This document shows, piece by piece, positions 49,191-61,899 of a stretch of DNA of 64,000 bases. The notes beneath the pieces are model-generated. The model had not been told where the DNA came from and made no database searches. It was given only the letters and a program-made list of their open reading frames with translations. The position numbers and the translations under genes are program-made. This DNA is from Xestospongia bergquistia. Its lineage: Eukaryota; Porifera; Demospongiae; Haplosclerida; Petrosiidae. The stretch is taken from positions 3,515,821 to 3,579,820 of the forward strand of contig OZ014417.1 of assembly GCA_963965975.1 (NCBI GenBank). The letters are read 5' to 3'. Numbering within the stretch: position 1 is the first letter of the stretch; every line of letters begins with the position of its first letter.

Positions 49191-49515
49191 ATATGACACA
49201 GTGAGATAAAATGATTCCTATTGGACTGACGAAGTCAATTACTACATGTTACCATGGAGAATGTGCTGGTATTGGATGAAGCTCTTTGTTAATGACAATT
49301 AGTTTTTTGTTCATCCTATGACATTCATTACAGGTAGCAACCTACATGTGTTGATATAAAACAATGCTAACTCTTAAACAAATTTCCAATTTCTTTGACA
49401 TCATTCCATATACCTTTCCACATAAATAATTCCCTGATTTGTTTTATTGTTTTTAAACCCAATATGTCCCTATGTTTGGACTATTGTAATGCATTTCACA
49501 ATTCTTAATTGCTCA
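49190..49515 (-). mobile_element. Ty3/gypsy-type integrase relic, copy 3
   Basis: Shorter version of copies 1-2: the catalytic-Asp segment is retained at about 49230, and the zinc-binding part to about 49510. The left half of the core is replaced by R2. Confidence 0.6.
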
Positions 49516-49550
49516 CTTTAAGATCGTATGTATTTAACTATGCACAGTAT

Positions 49551-49605
49551 TTTTAACACTCTCCTTCCTTCATAAGGACCAAACCTAACTCCATGAGGTA
49601 TAAAC
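49551..49605 (-). pseudogene. Crumb of the first PR/SET exon, 3' of P12
   Basis: Third copy of the isolated FGPYEG-region fragment. Confidence 0.75.
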
Positions 49606-49869
49606 TGCTAAGCAAAAAAAAAATTATACATAAATTGTACCATGCAGAAGCACTACTGTCACAGGTTCGTTAGACTTCACTACTCCACTAGCTACAATGA
49701 CATTATATTCTGTTACTGTGCTCTGGATCTTCGGGACTAGTCATCCTGGAACTACTTTAACTTCTCTAGATCTGTATTGTCTATTGTTTGTGTAGTGTTA
49801 TTACTATGGTAACTTAATAAAGTCTAATGTATATGTAAATAATTATCAAAAATGGTCACTAATTATTTT

Positions 49870-51195
49870 AGATGAATACAAAGATATCTTTGGAAATTAC
49901 TATTATAATTAAATCTTTTTCCAACATTGGTAATGTTTATCATCAGTGTGTATACGAAGATGAGTTTGGAGACTACTACTATGATTAAATCTTTTTTCAC
50001 AGTGCTGACATTGGTAAGGTCTATCACCAGTGTGTATACGAACATGAGTTTGGAGATTACCATTCAGACTAAATCTTTTTCCACAGTACTGACATTGGTA
50101 AGGTTTATCACCAGCGTGTATACTGACATGAGTTTGGAGATTAAAGTTTTGTTTAAATCCTTTTCCACAGTACTGACATTGGTAAGGTTTATCACCAGTG
50201 TGTATAACGAATATGAATTTGGTGACTACCTTTCTGGCTAAAAATAATCCTTTTCCTCAGTAAGGTCTATCACCAGTGTGTATACGAACATGAGTTTGGA
50301 GATTACCATTCAGACTAAATCTTTTTCCACAGTACTGACATTGGTAAGGTTTATCACCAATGTGTATACGAAGATGAGTTTGGAGTTTACAGCTTTGATT
50401 AAATCTTTTTTCACAGTACGGACATTGGTAAGGATTATCACCAGTGTGTATATAACGAACATGTGTCCTCAATGATGACTGACAAAAAAACTTCTTTCCA
50501 TAATAATCACACATATTATCTGCATTCTCCACTAGCAGTTCATTATTGGAAATGAGTTCTTTCTTATGATTTCTTCCTTTTACATCAAGTTGCTCATGTT
50601 TACGAATGTGGTCTTGTAACTGATGCAATTCACAAAAGCTTTCTTTACATTTTTACAAGTAAAACATCGAGGATTAGCATTAACACAATTAGGATTATGT
50701 CGAAGATGCAAATCAAAATTGGCTTTCAAAACAAAACTACTCCCACAGTTTTCGCACTTAAAACCTTGAAAATCATCTAAAAATAGATAATAAATTTTAT
50801 TTCTGCTAAAAGAATTACCCTACCTTCTTCAAAAACTAACTATAATCCCAAGTTCTCTTGCATATTGTTCACCATACCATACATAGAGTTCATTACCAGG
50901 ATAGATATGTTTGAATGAGTGATAATAGATGTTACCATGATATTGAAAAGCTACTAAATTCTGCTCATTTTCATTGCGAGCACAGTTAATAAATCGTAAC
51001 CAATTACTTTCCTTATCTGATTGACCATCAATATAATATGACCTCTCTCCAACATGCTACATACAATCTTTATGACTTTTTATTTACCATGCAATACAAT
51101 ATTTTACCTAAAGTTTTCTTGGGTTCAATATTCTTTTCAACCTTCTCTAGTCTTCTTATCTCATACTCGCATAATTGTTCGGTTACATGTACCAC
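49870..51195 (-). pseudogene. P12: PRDM9-like gene lacking the first SET, linker, acidic and SSXRD exons
   Basis: Finger exon 49870-50775 (about seven fingers; the middle is broken by loss of a CxxC around 50225-50260; first finger CDYYGKKF). Second SET exon 50825-51055, with NCARNENEQ and WYGEQY-coding sequence but a one-base change at its donor (CTTCAAAAACT). At 51058 it is fused directly to intron 1 and exon 1 (51108-51193). The ATG is removed by a 9 bp deletion (ACATGTACCACC). Dead gene. A second, independent SET-deleting event beside P8. Confidence 0.85.
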
Positions 51196-51314
51196 CTCAG
51201 ACTAGCTGATAAACATAATAACAGCCACTATTTCCGTTAAAAATACTAGCCCCTCCCACTAAAATTTTATTGGTCTTACCGAAAAAGTAATAATAATTAT
51301 TTTTAATTACAAGT

Positions 51315-51700
51315 TAAGAGTATCATCTGTTGAAATGGTAGGTTGTGATAGTTTTGCTCTTTTACGAACTAAATATCTTTCTTTACCAGACATAGCAGTA
51401 TCTTCATTTGTTAACAAACAAACGTCGTCTTTTCTCCTCTTGACTCTCCTCAACAACACTAGCTGCACTTTTAGGAAGATTATTACTATAATCCACCTTG
51501 AGTTTGTTTGTTATCATGTTCAGGTGATAAATCTGATGACAGTTCTCTAGATTCTTCATTATCTACTACATTATTTATAATATCATTTTGAGTTTCATGC
51601 TCTATGTCTTGGAATAATTCTATTGTCTTTATACTTTGTTTGTCCTCTTTAGTTTTTACTTTTATTTCAGTTTTACTATTGCTCTTCTTGTCAAGAATAT
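51315..51700 (-). pseudogene. NSRP1-like last-exon fragment n8, upstream of P12
   Basis: Very similar to n2 and n6 (AMSGKERYLVRKRAK; FVNK indel), about 120 bp upstream of the remnant exon 1. Confidence 0.6.
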
Positions 51701-52065
51701 TTCAATAAAATTGACTTCAATCATTTTTTGTTTAGTAACATCATTCAACTCTATTGTAAGATTAACATAATTATATTTAACAATCATTGTAACTAACTTA
51801 ACAATTATTGCAACTAAATTAACAATCATTGTATACGTAACTAACTTTCTTACTCTAACAACTCAAAGAAAATCCTTGATTGAGAATGTGAGAAAAATAT
51901 AGAAGTAGAAATAAAAAGAACAATATGGTGTCAGATATATACATGATATATTACATGTTTTTTACTACATACAATTGTAACATTGTAACATTATTGTGAT
52001 ACATACATTATTAATATATACTATTGTTGTTTATACAATGTAGATATTACAATATAGATATTTTT

Positions 52066-52870
52066 GCAAGTCCTGAAAAAAGAAAATATCTGCAAAGAAT
52101 GGGCTTAGTAAATATTCATCCATTTCATTTACCCTTTGTCCATATTTTCTTTATTATTATGTTGTCCATATGATCGTACCAACTTACTAGGATTCCCTGC
52201 AAGCTAGCACTGCCATTAGGCATGGTAAGTCTTGTTTGAAGACAAGTTAATCCTAGCTTATAATGAATAGCCTGAGCATTGGTCCTCACTTCAAACCAGC
52301 TGTACTGGGTTTGAAGATAATAGAAGTCATTGTCAGTAGAACGGAGACTGCAAGGCACACACCAAGCTTCCAGTGTATTTTTAATATCGTATATTATATA
52401 ATTTTTAAAAATTAGATTCTCAATATCAGACTGACCAGTTTTGCTGACAACCCCCTTCCAAGTAATTTTAATAGATTTAAAGTTAAAAACAAACAAACAA
52501 AAAAACTTGTGTTGCGCAAACGATCCTTCCTCACTCACCCACTGAGGCTTCCACTTAGGCTCCAGGATTCCCTGCTATTCCTAGCTGGTACCGCCATCGT
52601 TGGCCTGGTAACCTCGCTGGAGCTTCGCCCTAACTTCAAACCAGCCGTACGGGATTCGAGCTCTGCGGGATGTCAACGCAGTCAGGAACCGGGCCCCACA
52701 AATACACCAGCCTCGTGACGTTTAAAGGGAGACTACCAGCCGTATCCTATTCGGCCTTTCGGATACTCTTACGATTATGCTGGTAACAATCTCAGAGGTC
52801 TAGATGCATTGTAGAGCACTGGCCCACAACACACTAGCAATCATGACTGTTTTTGTTTTTCTTATATTAT
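52066..52870 (-). repeat. R3: dispersed repeat with both arms in the same orientation
   Basis: A minus-strand frame runs 52538-52125 without stops. It covers QWVSEEGSFAQH, then GVVSKTGQSDIENLI, SLRSTDNDFYYLQ, YSWFEVRTNAQA and GILVSWYDHM. The same pieces in R1 and R2 are interrupted by an inversion. The second, GC-rich arm at 52540-52800 is a diverged relative of the first. It looks like a formerly coding element. I do not recognise the protein. Confidence 0.5.
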
Positions 52871-53279
52871 TTACTACAGATTTGTTTTCATGCTCTTGTG
52901 GGGTGCGTTGTATTCTTCTATGAATCTTATTAACGATAATTACATGAGATATGATTAACTGCAATGATTAAACGATAACTATGGAATATGATTAACAGCA
53001 TCGATGAAGTAAAAAGACTGTTAAAATAACTAACTGTAATTTTTAAGGGCCAAGAATAAAACTATAGTCCAACTTAAACAAACATTATAATAATTTTTAT
53101 AATTGTTTAATTTTATAGGCACAACAAAAAAAGTAACAATCTCGTAAGCAGTAAGTGTGTTTATAATGTAACTATAATATAATAACTAATAATTATTATA
53201 TTTATTAGGTAATGATGGGGATAAAGAAACTAAAGAACCATATCGTCCAAATTTTATGGATAATATTTACTGTTAATAA

Positions 53280-53515
53280 TGATCATTACCTTGAATAAAG
53301 TTTCAGTGAAACCATGGACAGATTTACTAGGCAAGGGAACAGACTCTTCCCATATTGTAAAATAATATGACATAGTGAGATAAAATGATTCCTATTTCTG
53401 GATGTTGAAGATATTGGAATGATGAAGTCAATTGCTACATGGCACCATATATGGTAGGTACCATGGAGAATGTGCTGGTATTAAATGAAGCTCTCTGTTA
53501 ACGACAATTGGATTT
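53280..53515 (-). mobile_element. Ty3/gypsy-type integrase relic, copy 4
   Basis: Core-domain fragment with a second aromatic/Trp segment better preserved than in copies 1-2, lacking the zinc-binding part. It stops at about 53515, where the upstream flank of the inverted gene P13 begins. Confidence 0.55.
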
Positions 53516-53574
53516 TTGTTCAAAGATACTGCTAAAGAAATATATTTAGCTTGTAAGAGAGTAAAACTATTACA

Positions 53575-53610
53575 ACTTACAATTTCAACAGATGATGATT
53601 AAACCCTCAT
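53575..53610 (+). pseudogene. NSRP1-like tail remnant upstream of P13
   Basis: The last codons and stop of the NSRP1-like exon (ACAATTTCAACAGATGATGA then TTAA) on the plus strand, 130 bp before the P13 ATG. Shows that the inverted unit kept the same gene order. Confidence 0.5.
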
Positions 53611-53739
53611 AATTTTAAATTAAAAAATAATTATTATGTATTAATGTATTTTGGTAAGAAACAATAAAATTTTAGTGGGAGGGGCTATTATTTTTAACGG
53701 AAATAATGGTCTGTTATCAGCTAGTTTGAAGTGTTCAAA

Positions 53740-56013
53740 ATGGCACATGTAATGCAAGAATTATGTGACTACGAGAAGAGAAGACTAGAGAATATTTTAA
53801 AAAATATTGAAATCATGAAAACTTTATGTAAAAACTATTATAAGGTAAATAAAAGTGATAAAGATTATGTGTAGGTTTAGATGTTAAGTCCCAAAACAAG
53901 AGTAGAGCTGGAAAAAAAAAGGAGAAGAAGGAAACGATATAGTAATTGTAGTAATAGTAGCAGTGATAGTGGAGATGAATGGACACCTGCTCTAGAGACT
54001 TGTGTGATGAAGAAAAAAACAAATGATGTCACAAAAGGTAATTAATATGTAAATTAAGAATGGATAAATTTTGGTGTTTAATTTTAGTAGTTGAGAATGC
54101 AGTGAAAGAATCTCTGTGTAATATAAGAGAACATGTGGTAAGTATTTGATGTAAATGTAATGTTTGACTGTCCCTCTCAATGTTAGGATCACCAACATAC
54201 AAATGTCTTGAAGCAGCAAAAAGCACAGTGGAAAGAAATATTACAAACCCATAGATGGGGAGGAGCCTTCATTTGAGAGCCTTGATTGCAAGTTGTCTAA
54301 TGAGCTTTTTGAGTTATTTGGAGATGATAAAAATGAAGAATATGAAGACTTTGAAGGATTTGATATTGAAGATGTGTAAGTTAGATTATATCAGTATTGC
54401 TGATATATTTTCTTAATACAGTGGTGATGTACCTCAATATCCAGTTAGTAAACGATATCCTAATAAATTAAGTCATCAAAAAGAATACGGAGAAGATGAA
54501 CTATCTGATGAAGATGAATATCTCTGTAAGTTCACTATCAATATGGTTACTTGTACAACTTTTGTTACTAGTTTGTGACTACTGTGAGGAATTTTATCAT
54601 GGTGACTGTCCTGTTCATTGACTCTTACTAACTTTAGATTCTTGTAGTGGTCATGATGAAGCATCTCTACAATACACTAATGTATTTGTTCCAGTTGAAT
54701 TAACTGTTAAACCTTCTAAGATAGCCAATGCTGGTCTGGGTGTTTTTGCTATACAGTTTATACCTTGTGGAGTTAGGTTTGGTCCTTATGAAGTAAGGAG
54801 AGTGTTAAAAGAAGAGCTCACTAAAGGAGAAGATACTAGCCACATGTGGGAGGTACTAACAAAATAAAAAGAAGTAATAATTATTTTAATTTATTTAGGT
54901 AAAGCGTTTTGGAGAGAAATCATATTATATTGATGGTCAATCAGATAAGCAAAGTAATTGGTTACGATTTGTTAACTGTGCTTGCAGTGAAGACGAACAG
55001 AATTTAGTTTCTTTTCAGTATCATGGTAACATTGCTCATTTAAGCATATCTATCCTGAACTCTATGTATGGTATGGTGAACAATATGCAAGAGAACTTGG
55101 GATTACAGCTAGTTTTAAAGAAAGTAGGGTAATTCTTTTGGTAGAAATAAAATTTAGTATCTATTTTTAGATGATTGTCAACTATATAATTGCAAAAACT
55201 GTGGAAGTAGTTTTGTTTTGAAAGCTAATTTTGATTTGCATATTCGACATAATCCTAATTGTCTTGCTGCTAATCCTCAATGTTTTACTTGTCAAAAATG
55301 TCAAGAAAGTTTTTGTAAATTGTTTCAGTTACAAGACCACATACGTAAACATGAGCAACTTAATGTAAAAGGAACAAATCATGAGAAAGAACTCATTTCC
55401 AACGATAAACAGCTAATTGATAATCCAGATAATAGGTATGATCATTGTGGAAAGAAATTTTCTGGTCAGTCATCATTGAGGATTCATCTTCGTATACACA
55501 CTGGTGATAAACCTTACCAATGCCAGTACTGTGAAAAAAGATTTATTCGTAATTGTGATATTCAAAATCATCTTCGTATGCACACTGGTGATAAGCCTTA
55601 CCAATGTCAGTACTGTGGAAATAGATTTACTCGGAATGGTAATCTCCAAAAACATCTTCGTATACACACTGGTGATAAACCTTACCAATGTCAGTCCTGT
55701 GGAAAAGCATTTCGTCATAATCATCATCTCCAAAGACATCTTCGTATACACACTGGTGATAAACCTTACCAATGTGAGTACTGTGGAAAAGTATTTAGTC
55801 ATACTACTAGTCTCAAAAGTCATGTTCGTTCGTATACACACTGATGATAAACCTCACCAATGTCAGTACTGTGGAAAACGATTCGGTAGTAACGGTAATC
55901 TTCAAGCTCATTTTCGTATACACACTGGTGATAAATCTTACCAATGTCAGCACTGTGGAAAAGAATATTATCAAAGAAGTAATCTCCCAACTCATATTCA
56001 TATACATACTTAG
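53740..56013 (+). pseudogene. P13: inverted PRDM9-like copy, multiply disabled
   Basis: Plus-strand exons: 53740-53827 (MAHVMQELCDYEKRRLEN), 53874-54037 (8 bp over length, frameshifted at a poly-A run), microexon 54088-54137 (50 nt), 54187-54375, 54422-54525, 54572-54852 (a TGA in CPVH*), 54899-55123 (13 bp deletion after GNI), finger exon 55171-56013. The array has fingers with helices FIRNCDIQNH, FTRNGNLQKH, FRHNHHLQRH, FSHTTSLKSH. A GTTC duplication at about 55826 then shifts frame, with two more fingers in the new frame (FGSNGNLQAH, YYQRSNLPTH). First array finger YDHC lost a ligand. Clearly dead, but it documents the 50 nt microexon. It ends at an inversion joint with P14. Confidence 0.88.
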
Positions 56014-56760
56014 TAAAGGTCCATGAACAGGACAGTCACCATGATGAATCTCCTCACAGTCGTCACAAACTAATAATGGAAGTTATATATACGTATCCAT
56101 ATTGATACTGAACTTATAGAGATGTTCATCTTTATCAGATAGTTTATCTTCTCTATATTCTTTTTGATGACTTAATCTCTTAGGATATTGTTCACTAACT
56201 AGACACGGGGGTACATCACCACTGTATTAAGAAAAATATGTCAACAATACTGATATAATCTAACTTACACATCTTCAATATCAAATCCTTCAAAGTCTTT
56301 ATATTCTTTATTATTATCATCTCCAAATAACTCAATTAACTTATTAGACAACTTGTAATCAAGGATCTTAAATGAAGGCTCCTCCACATATACAGGTTGA
56401 TAATATTTCTTCTTCTGTGGTTTTTTCAGCTTCAATACTTTTGTAAGTTGGTGATCTAAACACAAAGAATGATGTCCATTCTTAATTTACAATTTATTAC
56501 CTTTTGTGACATCATCTGTTTTTTCCTTCATCACACAAGTCTCTAGAGCAAGTGTCTATTCATCTCCACTATTACTGCTACTATTACTACAATTACTATA
56601 TTGTCTCTTTCTCCTTTTTCTAACTCTACTCTTCACACAATATTTATGACTTACCATGTAATATTATTTTACCTAAAGTTTTCATGAATTCAATATTCTT
56701 TTCAAAATTCTCCATTCTTCTCTTCTCATAGTCACATAATTCTTGCATTACATCTGCCAT
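56014..56760 (-). pseudogene. P14: 5' half of a PRDM9-like gene, joined tail to tail with P13
   Basis: Exon 1 (56673-56760, MADVMQELCDYEKRRMEN), truncated exon 2 (about 56508-56635; the LDVKSQ start and its acceptor are deleted), acidic exon (about 56272-56453), linker exon (about 56122-56226, with a stop-free frame) and the first about 65 bp of the knuckle exon (to 56014). At 56013/56014 it changes without spacer into the finger array of P13 on the other strand. All SET and finger sequence is lost. Confidence 0.85.
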
Positions 56761-56854
56761 TTTGAATTCTTCAGAGTAGCTAGTTTCGAGGCCAGAGGTT
56801 TTGCAAGGGGAGGAAATGTCTGGACAACTCGCACTCAAGTCTGGGCAACTGTAA

Positions 56855-56892
56855 ATATCATTATATATATATATATATATATATAAATATAT
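56855..56892. repeat. (TA)n microsatellite upstream of P14
   Basis: About 15 TA units, absent from the otherwise similar P15 flank. Confidence 0.9.
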
Positions 56893-57184
56893 TTAAAGAT
56901 CACATGACTTGTGATAAATTTGTAATCCTTTTTTTATAACACTTTCCAGTCTGCTTGTATCTTAATTAGTTATATTTTAATTAGATCGTCGTGTGGTCCT
57001 TTACAATCACATGACAAACAATTTCATTATTCTGCAAGATATCTGTTCAGAACACCAACTAAACAAACAAATTAACACAACACCAATTTTGTTAATAAAA
57101 ATACTAGCCCCTCTTACTAAAATTTTATTGGTTCTTATCAAAAATAATAATAATCTTTTAAATTAAAAATTGAGAAGGTTTAAT

Positions 57185-57530
57185 CATCATCTGTCGAAAT
57201 TGTAGGTTGTAATAGTTTTGCTCTCTTACAAGGTAAATAACTTTCTTCAGCAGACATAAGTTATATTTTTATATTTTAGCGAACAAACGTTGTCTTTTCT
57301 CCTATTGATTCTCCTCAACAACACTGGCTACACTTTCATGAAGATTGTCACTATGATCTTGTTTGTCATCATGTTCAGGTGATAAATCTGATGACAGTTC
57401 TCTAGATTCTTCATTATCTACTACATTATTTATAATATCATTTTGAGTGTCATCTTCTACATGTTGAGATAATTCTACTGTTTTTATACTTTGTTTGTCC
57501 TCTTTCTTTTACTTTTATTTCAGTTTCTTG
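57185..57530 (-). pseudogene. NSRP1-like last-exon fragment n10, upstream of P14
   Basis: Acidic NNVVDNEESRELSSDLSPEH segment kept, with deletions in the middle (the QLKVD piece is missing) and a decayed basic end. Confidence 0.55.
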
Positions 57531-57544
57531 ACAGAGGCAAACAT

Positions 57545-58195
57545 CACCTTCTTTACCATCTCCATCAATAAATTCTTCACCTGTCACTTTATCATTATAA
57601 CCTTTAGTATCATCTCAACCTCTTGTTTTTGTACCTCTAGCTACTTTTTCTCAGCCTTCTTCATTTTTTTACCTGTCACAACACAACCCTCTTTACCATC
57701 TCAGCTCTTTAGTTCTGTAACTATTACTTCATCATCCAGCCTTCACAAAACATTCATGTCAAATGTCTAGCTATAAAGATGCAACTAAAGGCTAAGCTAG
57801 TAGATCTGAAAGAGGTAGCAAATAACATTGAACAGATTAATAGGGTTGATGTTGATGCTCTACAAGACACAGTAAAAGTAGAGTGTATGTGGGTGTAGAA
57901 ACTATCAAAGGCTAATGAACATTTTCTATTATCTGAGGAGTGGTTGAATGATAGCATTGTGAATTCATCACAAAGACTTACAGCAATATCTTTTACTCTT
58001 TGCAATGGTTACAAGATACCAATCTTGGACAAACTCTAGTATTTGATATTCAAAGGTTTCCATTTGTTCAAGTGTTACATACATCATTGGGTGACTATAT
58101 CTCCACATATGGATGTGACCTTGGATTTGTTGATATTTACGACAGCTTACCACCAACAATGAGTTCATTACTTCAAAAGAGAAATTCTTGAATTG
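57545..58195 (+). pseudogene. U7: Ulp1-like protease relic, lacks second exon
   Basis: LPVTTQPSLPSQLFSS-type Ser/Gln/Pro segment, then VDALQDTVKVECMWV (a TAG interrupts before KLSKANE), EEWLNDSIVN, the family frameshift, LQDTNLGQTLVFDIQ, SLGDYISTYGCDLGF (8 bp HW deletion) and IYDSLPP. It ends at about 58195, where the 3' flank of P15 starts. Confidence 0.75.
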
Positions 58196-58363
58196 TCACC
58201 CTGGAACTACTCTCTAAATCTGCATTGTCCATTGTTTGTGTAGTGTTGTTACTATTGTAACATAACATGATAATAAATAATTATTAGCAAAATTAATTTT
58301 TTATTATAAATGAATATAAATATAAGTTTGGACATTAATATTATTACTAAATCCTTTCCCACA

Positions 58364-60656
58364 CTACTGACATAGGTAAGGTTTATCACCAGTGTGTATA
58401 CAAAGATGAGTTTGGTGATGATTGCTTTGATTAAATCTTTTTCCACAGTATTGACATTGGTAAGGTTTATCACCAGTGTGCATACGAAGATGAATTTGAT
58501 GATTACTATCATTACTAAATCCTCTTCCACAGTACTCACATTGGTAAGGTTTATCACCAGTGTGTATACAAACATGATCTTGGAGACTATAGCTTTGATT
58601 AAATCCTTTTCCACAATACTGACATTTGAAACGTTTATCATCAGTGTGCATATGAAGGTGAGTTTGGAGATTACTATTATGACTAAATCCTTTTCCACAG
58701 TACTGACATTTGTAAGGTTTATCACCAGTATGTACACGAAGATGTGTTTGGAGACAACTATTATCCCTAAATCCTTTTCCACAGTACTGACATTGGTAAG
58801 GTTTATCACCAGTGTGTATACAAAGATGTTTTTGGAGATTACTCTTATTATTAAATCCTTTTTCACAGTAATGACATTGGTAAGGTTTATCACCAGTGTG
58901 TACATGAAGATGCCTTTGGAGACTACTATTAAGAGTAAATCCTTTTCCACAGTACTGACATTGGTAAGGTTTATCACCAGTGTGTATACGAAGATGAGTT
59001 CTCAATGATGACTTACTAGAAAGTTTCTTTCCACAATAATCACACATATTATCTGGATTTCCAACCACCAGTTTATCATTAGAAATGAGCCCTTTCTTTT
59101 GTTTTTTTCCTGTTACATCAAATAGCTCATGTTTACGAATGTGGCCTTGTAGCTGATACAATTCACAAAAACATTTTTGACATTTTTGACAAGTAAAGCA
59201 TTGAGGATTAGCAGCAAGACAATTAGGATTATGTTGAAGATGCAAATCAAAATTAGCTTTCAAAACAAATCTACTTCCACAATTTTTGCAATTATAAAGT
59301 TGATTATCATCTAAAAAATTAATAGATAGTAAATTTTATTTCTGCCAAAAGAATTACCCTACCTTCTTCAAAACTAGCTGTAATCCCAAGTTCTCTTGCA
59401 TATTGTTCACCATACCATACATAGAGTTCATTACCAGGATAGATAGGCTTGAATGAGGGATAATAGATGTTACCATGATACTGAAAAGCAACTAAATTCT
59501 GTTCATCTTCATTGTAAGCACACTTAACAAATTGTAACCAATTACTTTGCTTATCTGATTGACCATCAATATAAAATGACTCCTCACCAAGACGCTTCAC
59601 CTGAATAAATTATAATAATTAATACTTTTATTATTTTATTACAATACCTCCCATATGTAGCTAGTATCTTCTCCTTTAGTGACTCTCTTTCCTTCATAAG
59701 GACCAAACCTAACTCTACGAGGTATAAATTGTGCAGCAAAAACACCCAGACTACCATTGCGTATCTTAGAAGGTTTAACAGTTAGTTCTGATGGAACAAT
59801 TACAGTAGTGTATTGTAGAGATCCTTCATCATGACCACTAGAAGGATCTAGAGTTAGTAAAGGTCCATGAACAGGACAGTCACCATGATGAATCTCCTCA
59901 CATTCGTCACAAACTAATAATAAAAGTTATATATAAATAAGTATCGATAAATTATTGATACTGAACTTACAGAGATATTCCTCTTCATAAGATAGTTCAT
60001 CTTCTCTGTATTCTTTTTGATGACTTAATCTCTTAGGATATTTTTCACTAACTAGACATTGAGGTATATCACCACTGTATTATGAAAAAAAACATCAGCA
60101 ATACTGATATAATCTAACTTACACATCTTCGCTGTCAAATCCTTCAAAGTCTTCATATTCTTCATTATTATCATTTCCAAATAACTCAATAAAATTATAA
60201 GACAACTTGTACATGTAGTCAAGGCTCTTAAATGAAGGCTCCTCCCCATATATAGGTTGATAATATTTCTTCTTCTGTGGTTTTTTCAGCTTCAAGACTT
60301 TTGTAAGTTGGTGATATAAACACAAAGAATGATGTCCATCTTTAATTTACATGATTATTACCTTTTGTGACATCATTATTTTGTTTTTTTCTTCATCACA
60401 CAAGTCTCTAGAGCAGGTGTCCATTCATCTCCACTATCACTGCTACTATTACTACAATTACTATATCGTCTCCTTCTCCTTTTTCTAACTTTACTCTTCT
60501 TTTGGGACTTAACATCTAAACCTACACAATCTTTATGACTTTTTATTTACCATACAATATTATTTTACCTAAAGTTTTCATGTGCTCGATATTCTTTTCA
60601 ACATTCTCTAGTCTTCTCTTCTCATAGTCACATAATTCTTGCATTACATCTGCCAT
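58364..60656 (-). pseudogene. P15: PRDM9-like gene with intact SET and finger exons, lesions in 5' exons
   Basis: Exons: 60569-60656, 60362-60521, 60123 to about 60317, 59971-60074, 59648-59913 (15 bp in-frame deletion), 59363-59600, 58364-59310. Exon 2 has a net +4 insertion (ACAAAATAATGATG) that introduces TAA, and the next acceptor reads AT instead of AG, so the 5' part is probably not translatable as usual. SET: FGPYEGKRV, YIWEV, KCAYNEDEQ (R to Y), QYHGNIYYPSF, WYGEQY. Eight good fingers; contacts for 2-8: LSR, NNK, DCT, HNT, QSD, NNI, QHT. The frame ends at a TAG, and one decayed finger follows. If transcription starts downstream, a SET-finger protein might still be made. Confidence 0.75.
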
Positions 60657-61034
60657 TTTGAATTCTTCAGACTAGCTAGTTTCGAGGCCAGAGGTTTTGC
60701 AAGGGGAGGGAATGTCTGGACAACAAGTCTGGGCAACTATGAATATCATTATATTTAAAGATCACATGACTTGTGATACATTTGTAATCCTTTTTTTATA
60801 ACACTCTCAGTCTGCTTGTATCTTAATTAGTTTTATTTTAATTAGATCGTCGTGTGGTCCCTTATAATCACATGACATAAACAATTTCATTGTTCTTCAA
60901 GAAATCAGTTCAGAACACCAACTAAAACAAATTAACAGAACACCATTTTTGTTAATAAAAATACTAGACTCTCTTACTAAAATTTTATTGGTTCTTATCA
61001 AAAATAATAATAATTTTTTAAATTAAAAATTAAG

Positions 61035-61860
61035 AAGGTTCAATCATCATCTGTTGAAATCATAGGTTGTAATAGGTTTGCTCTCTTACGAGCTAAATAT
61101 CTTTCTTTAGCAGACATAGCAGTATCTATATTTGTTCTTTTAGCAAACAAACATTGTCTTTTCTCCTGTTGACTCTCCTCAACAACACTGGCTACATTTT
61201 CAGGAAGATTGTCACTATGATCCACCTTGAGTTGTTTGTCATCATGTTCAGGTGATAAATCTGATGACAGTTCTCTAGATTCTTCATTATCTACTACATT
61301 ATCTATAACATTGTTTGTAGTGTCTTCTTCTATATCTTGAGTTAATTCTATTGTTTTTATACTTTGTTTGTCCTCCTTTTCTTATTTTTATTTCAGTTTG
61401 TTGACAAAGGCAAACATCACCTTCTTTACCACTTCCATCTCTAAATTCTTCACCCATCACTTTATCATTGTAACCTTTACTATCATCTCAACTTCTTGTT
61501 TCTGTACCTCTAGCTGCTTGTAGGTTGTGATAGTTTTGCTCTCTTACGAGCTAAATATCTTTCTTTAGCAGATATAGCAGTATCTTCATTTGTTCTTTAG
61601 CAAGCAAGTATCATCTTTTCTCTATTGACTCTCCTCAACAACACTGGCTACATTTTCAGGAAGATTGTCACTATGATCCACCTTGAGTTGTTTGTCATCA
61701 TGTTCAGGTGATAAATCTGATGACAGTTCTCTAGATTCTTCATTATCTACTACATTATCTATAACATTGTTTGTAGTGTCTTCTTCTATATCTTGAGTTA
61801 ATTCTATTGTTTTTATACTTTGTTTGTCCTCCTTTTCTTATTTTTATTTCAGTTTGTTGA
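61035..61860 (-). pseudogene. NSRP1-like last-exon fragments n11 and n12, tandem duplicate
   Basis: n11 (61035-61390) is the most complete. On the minus strand it reads KQSIKTIELTQDIEEDTTNN, VVDNEESRELSSDLSPEHDD, DHSDNLPENVASVVEES, QCLFAKRTNIDTAMSAKERY, LARKRANLLQ and STDDD before the stop. The FAKRTN..AMSAKERYLARK part closely resembles the C-terminus of NSRP1/CCDC55. n12 (61515-61860) repeats the acidic part almost exactly. The duplicated unit is about 455 bp. NSRP1 is a nuclear speckle protein affecting splice-site choice. Only this last exon is present, so no functional NSRP1 is claimed. Confidence 0.65.
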
Positions 61861-61899
61861 CAAAGGCAAACATCACCTTCTTTACCACTTCCATCTCTA

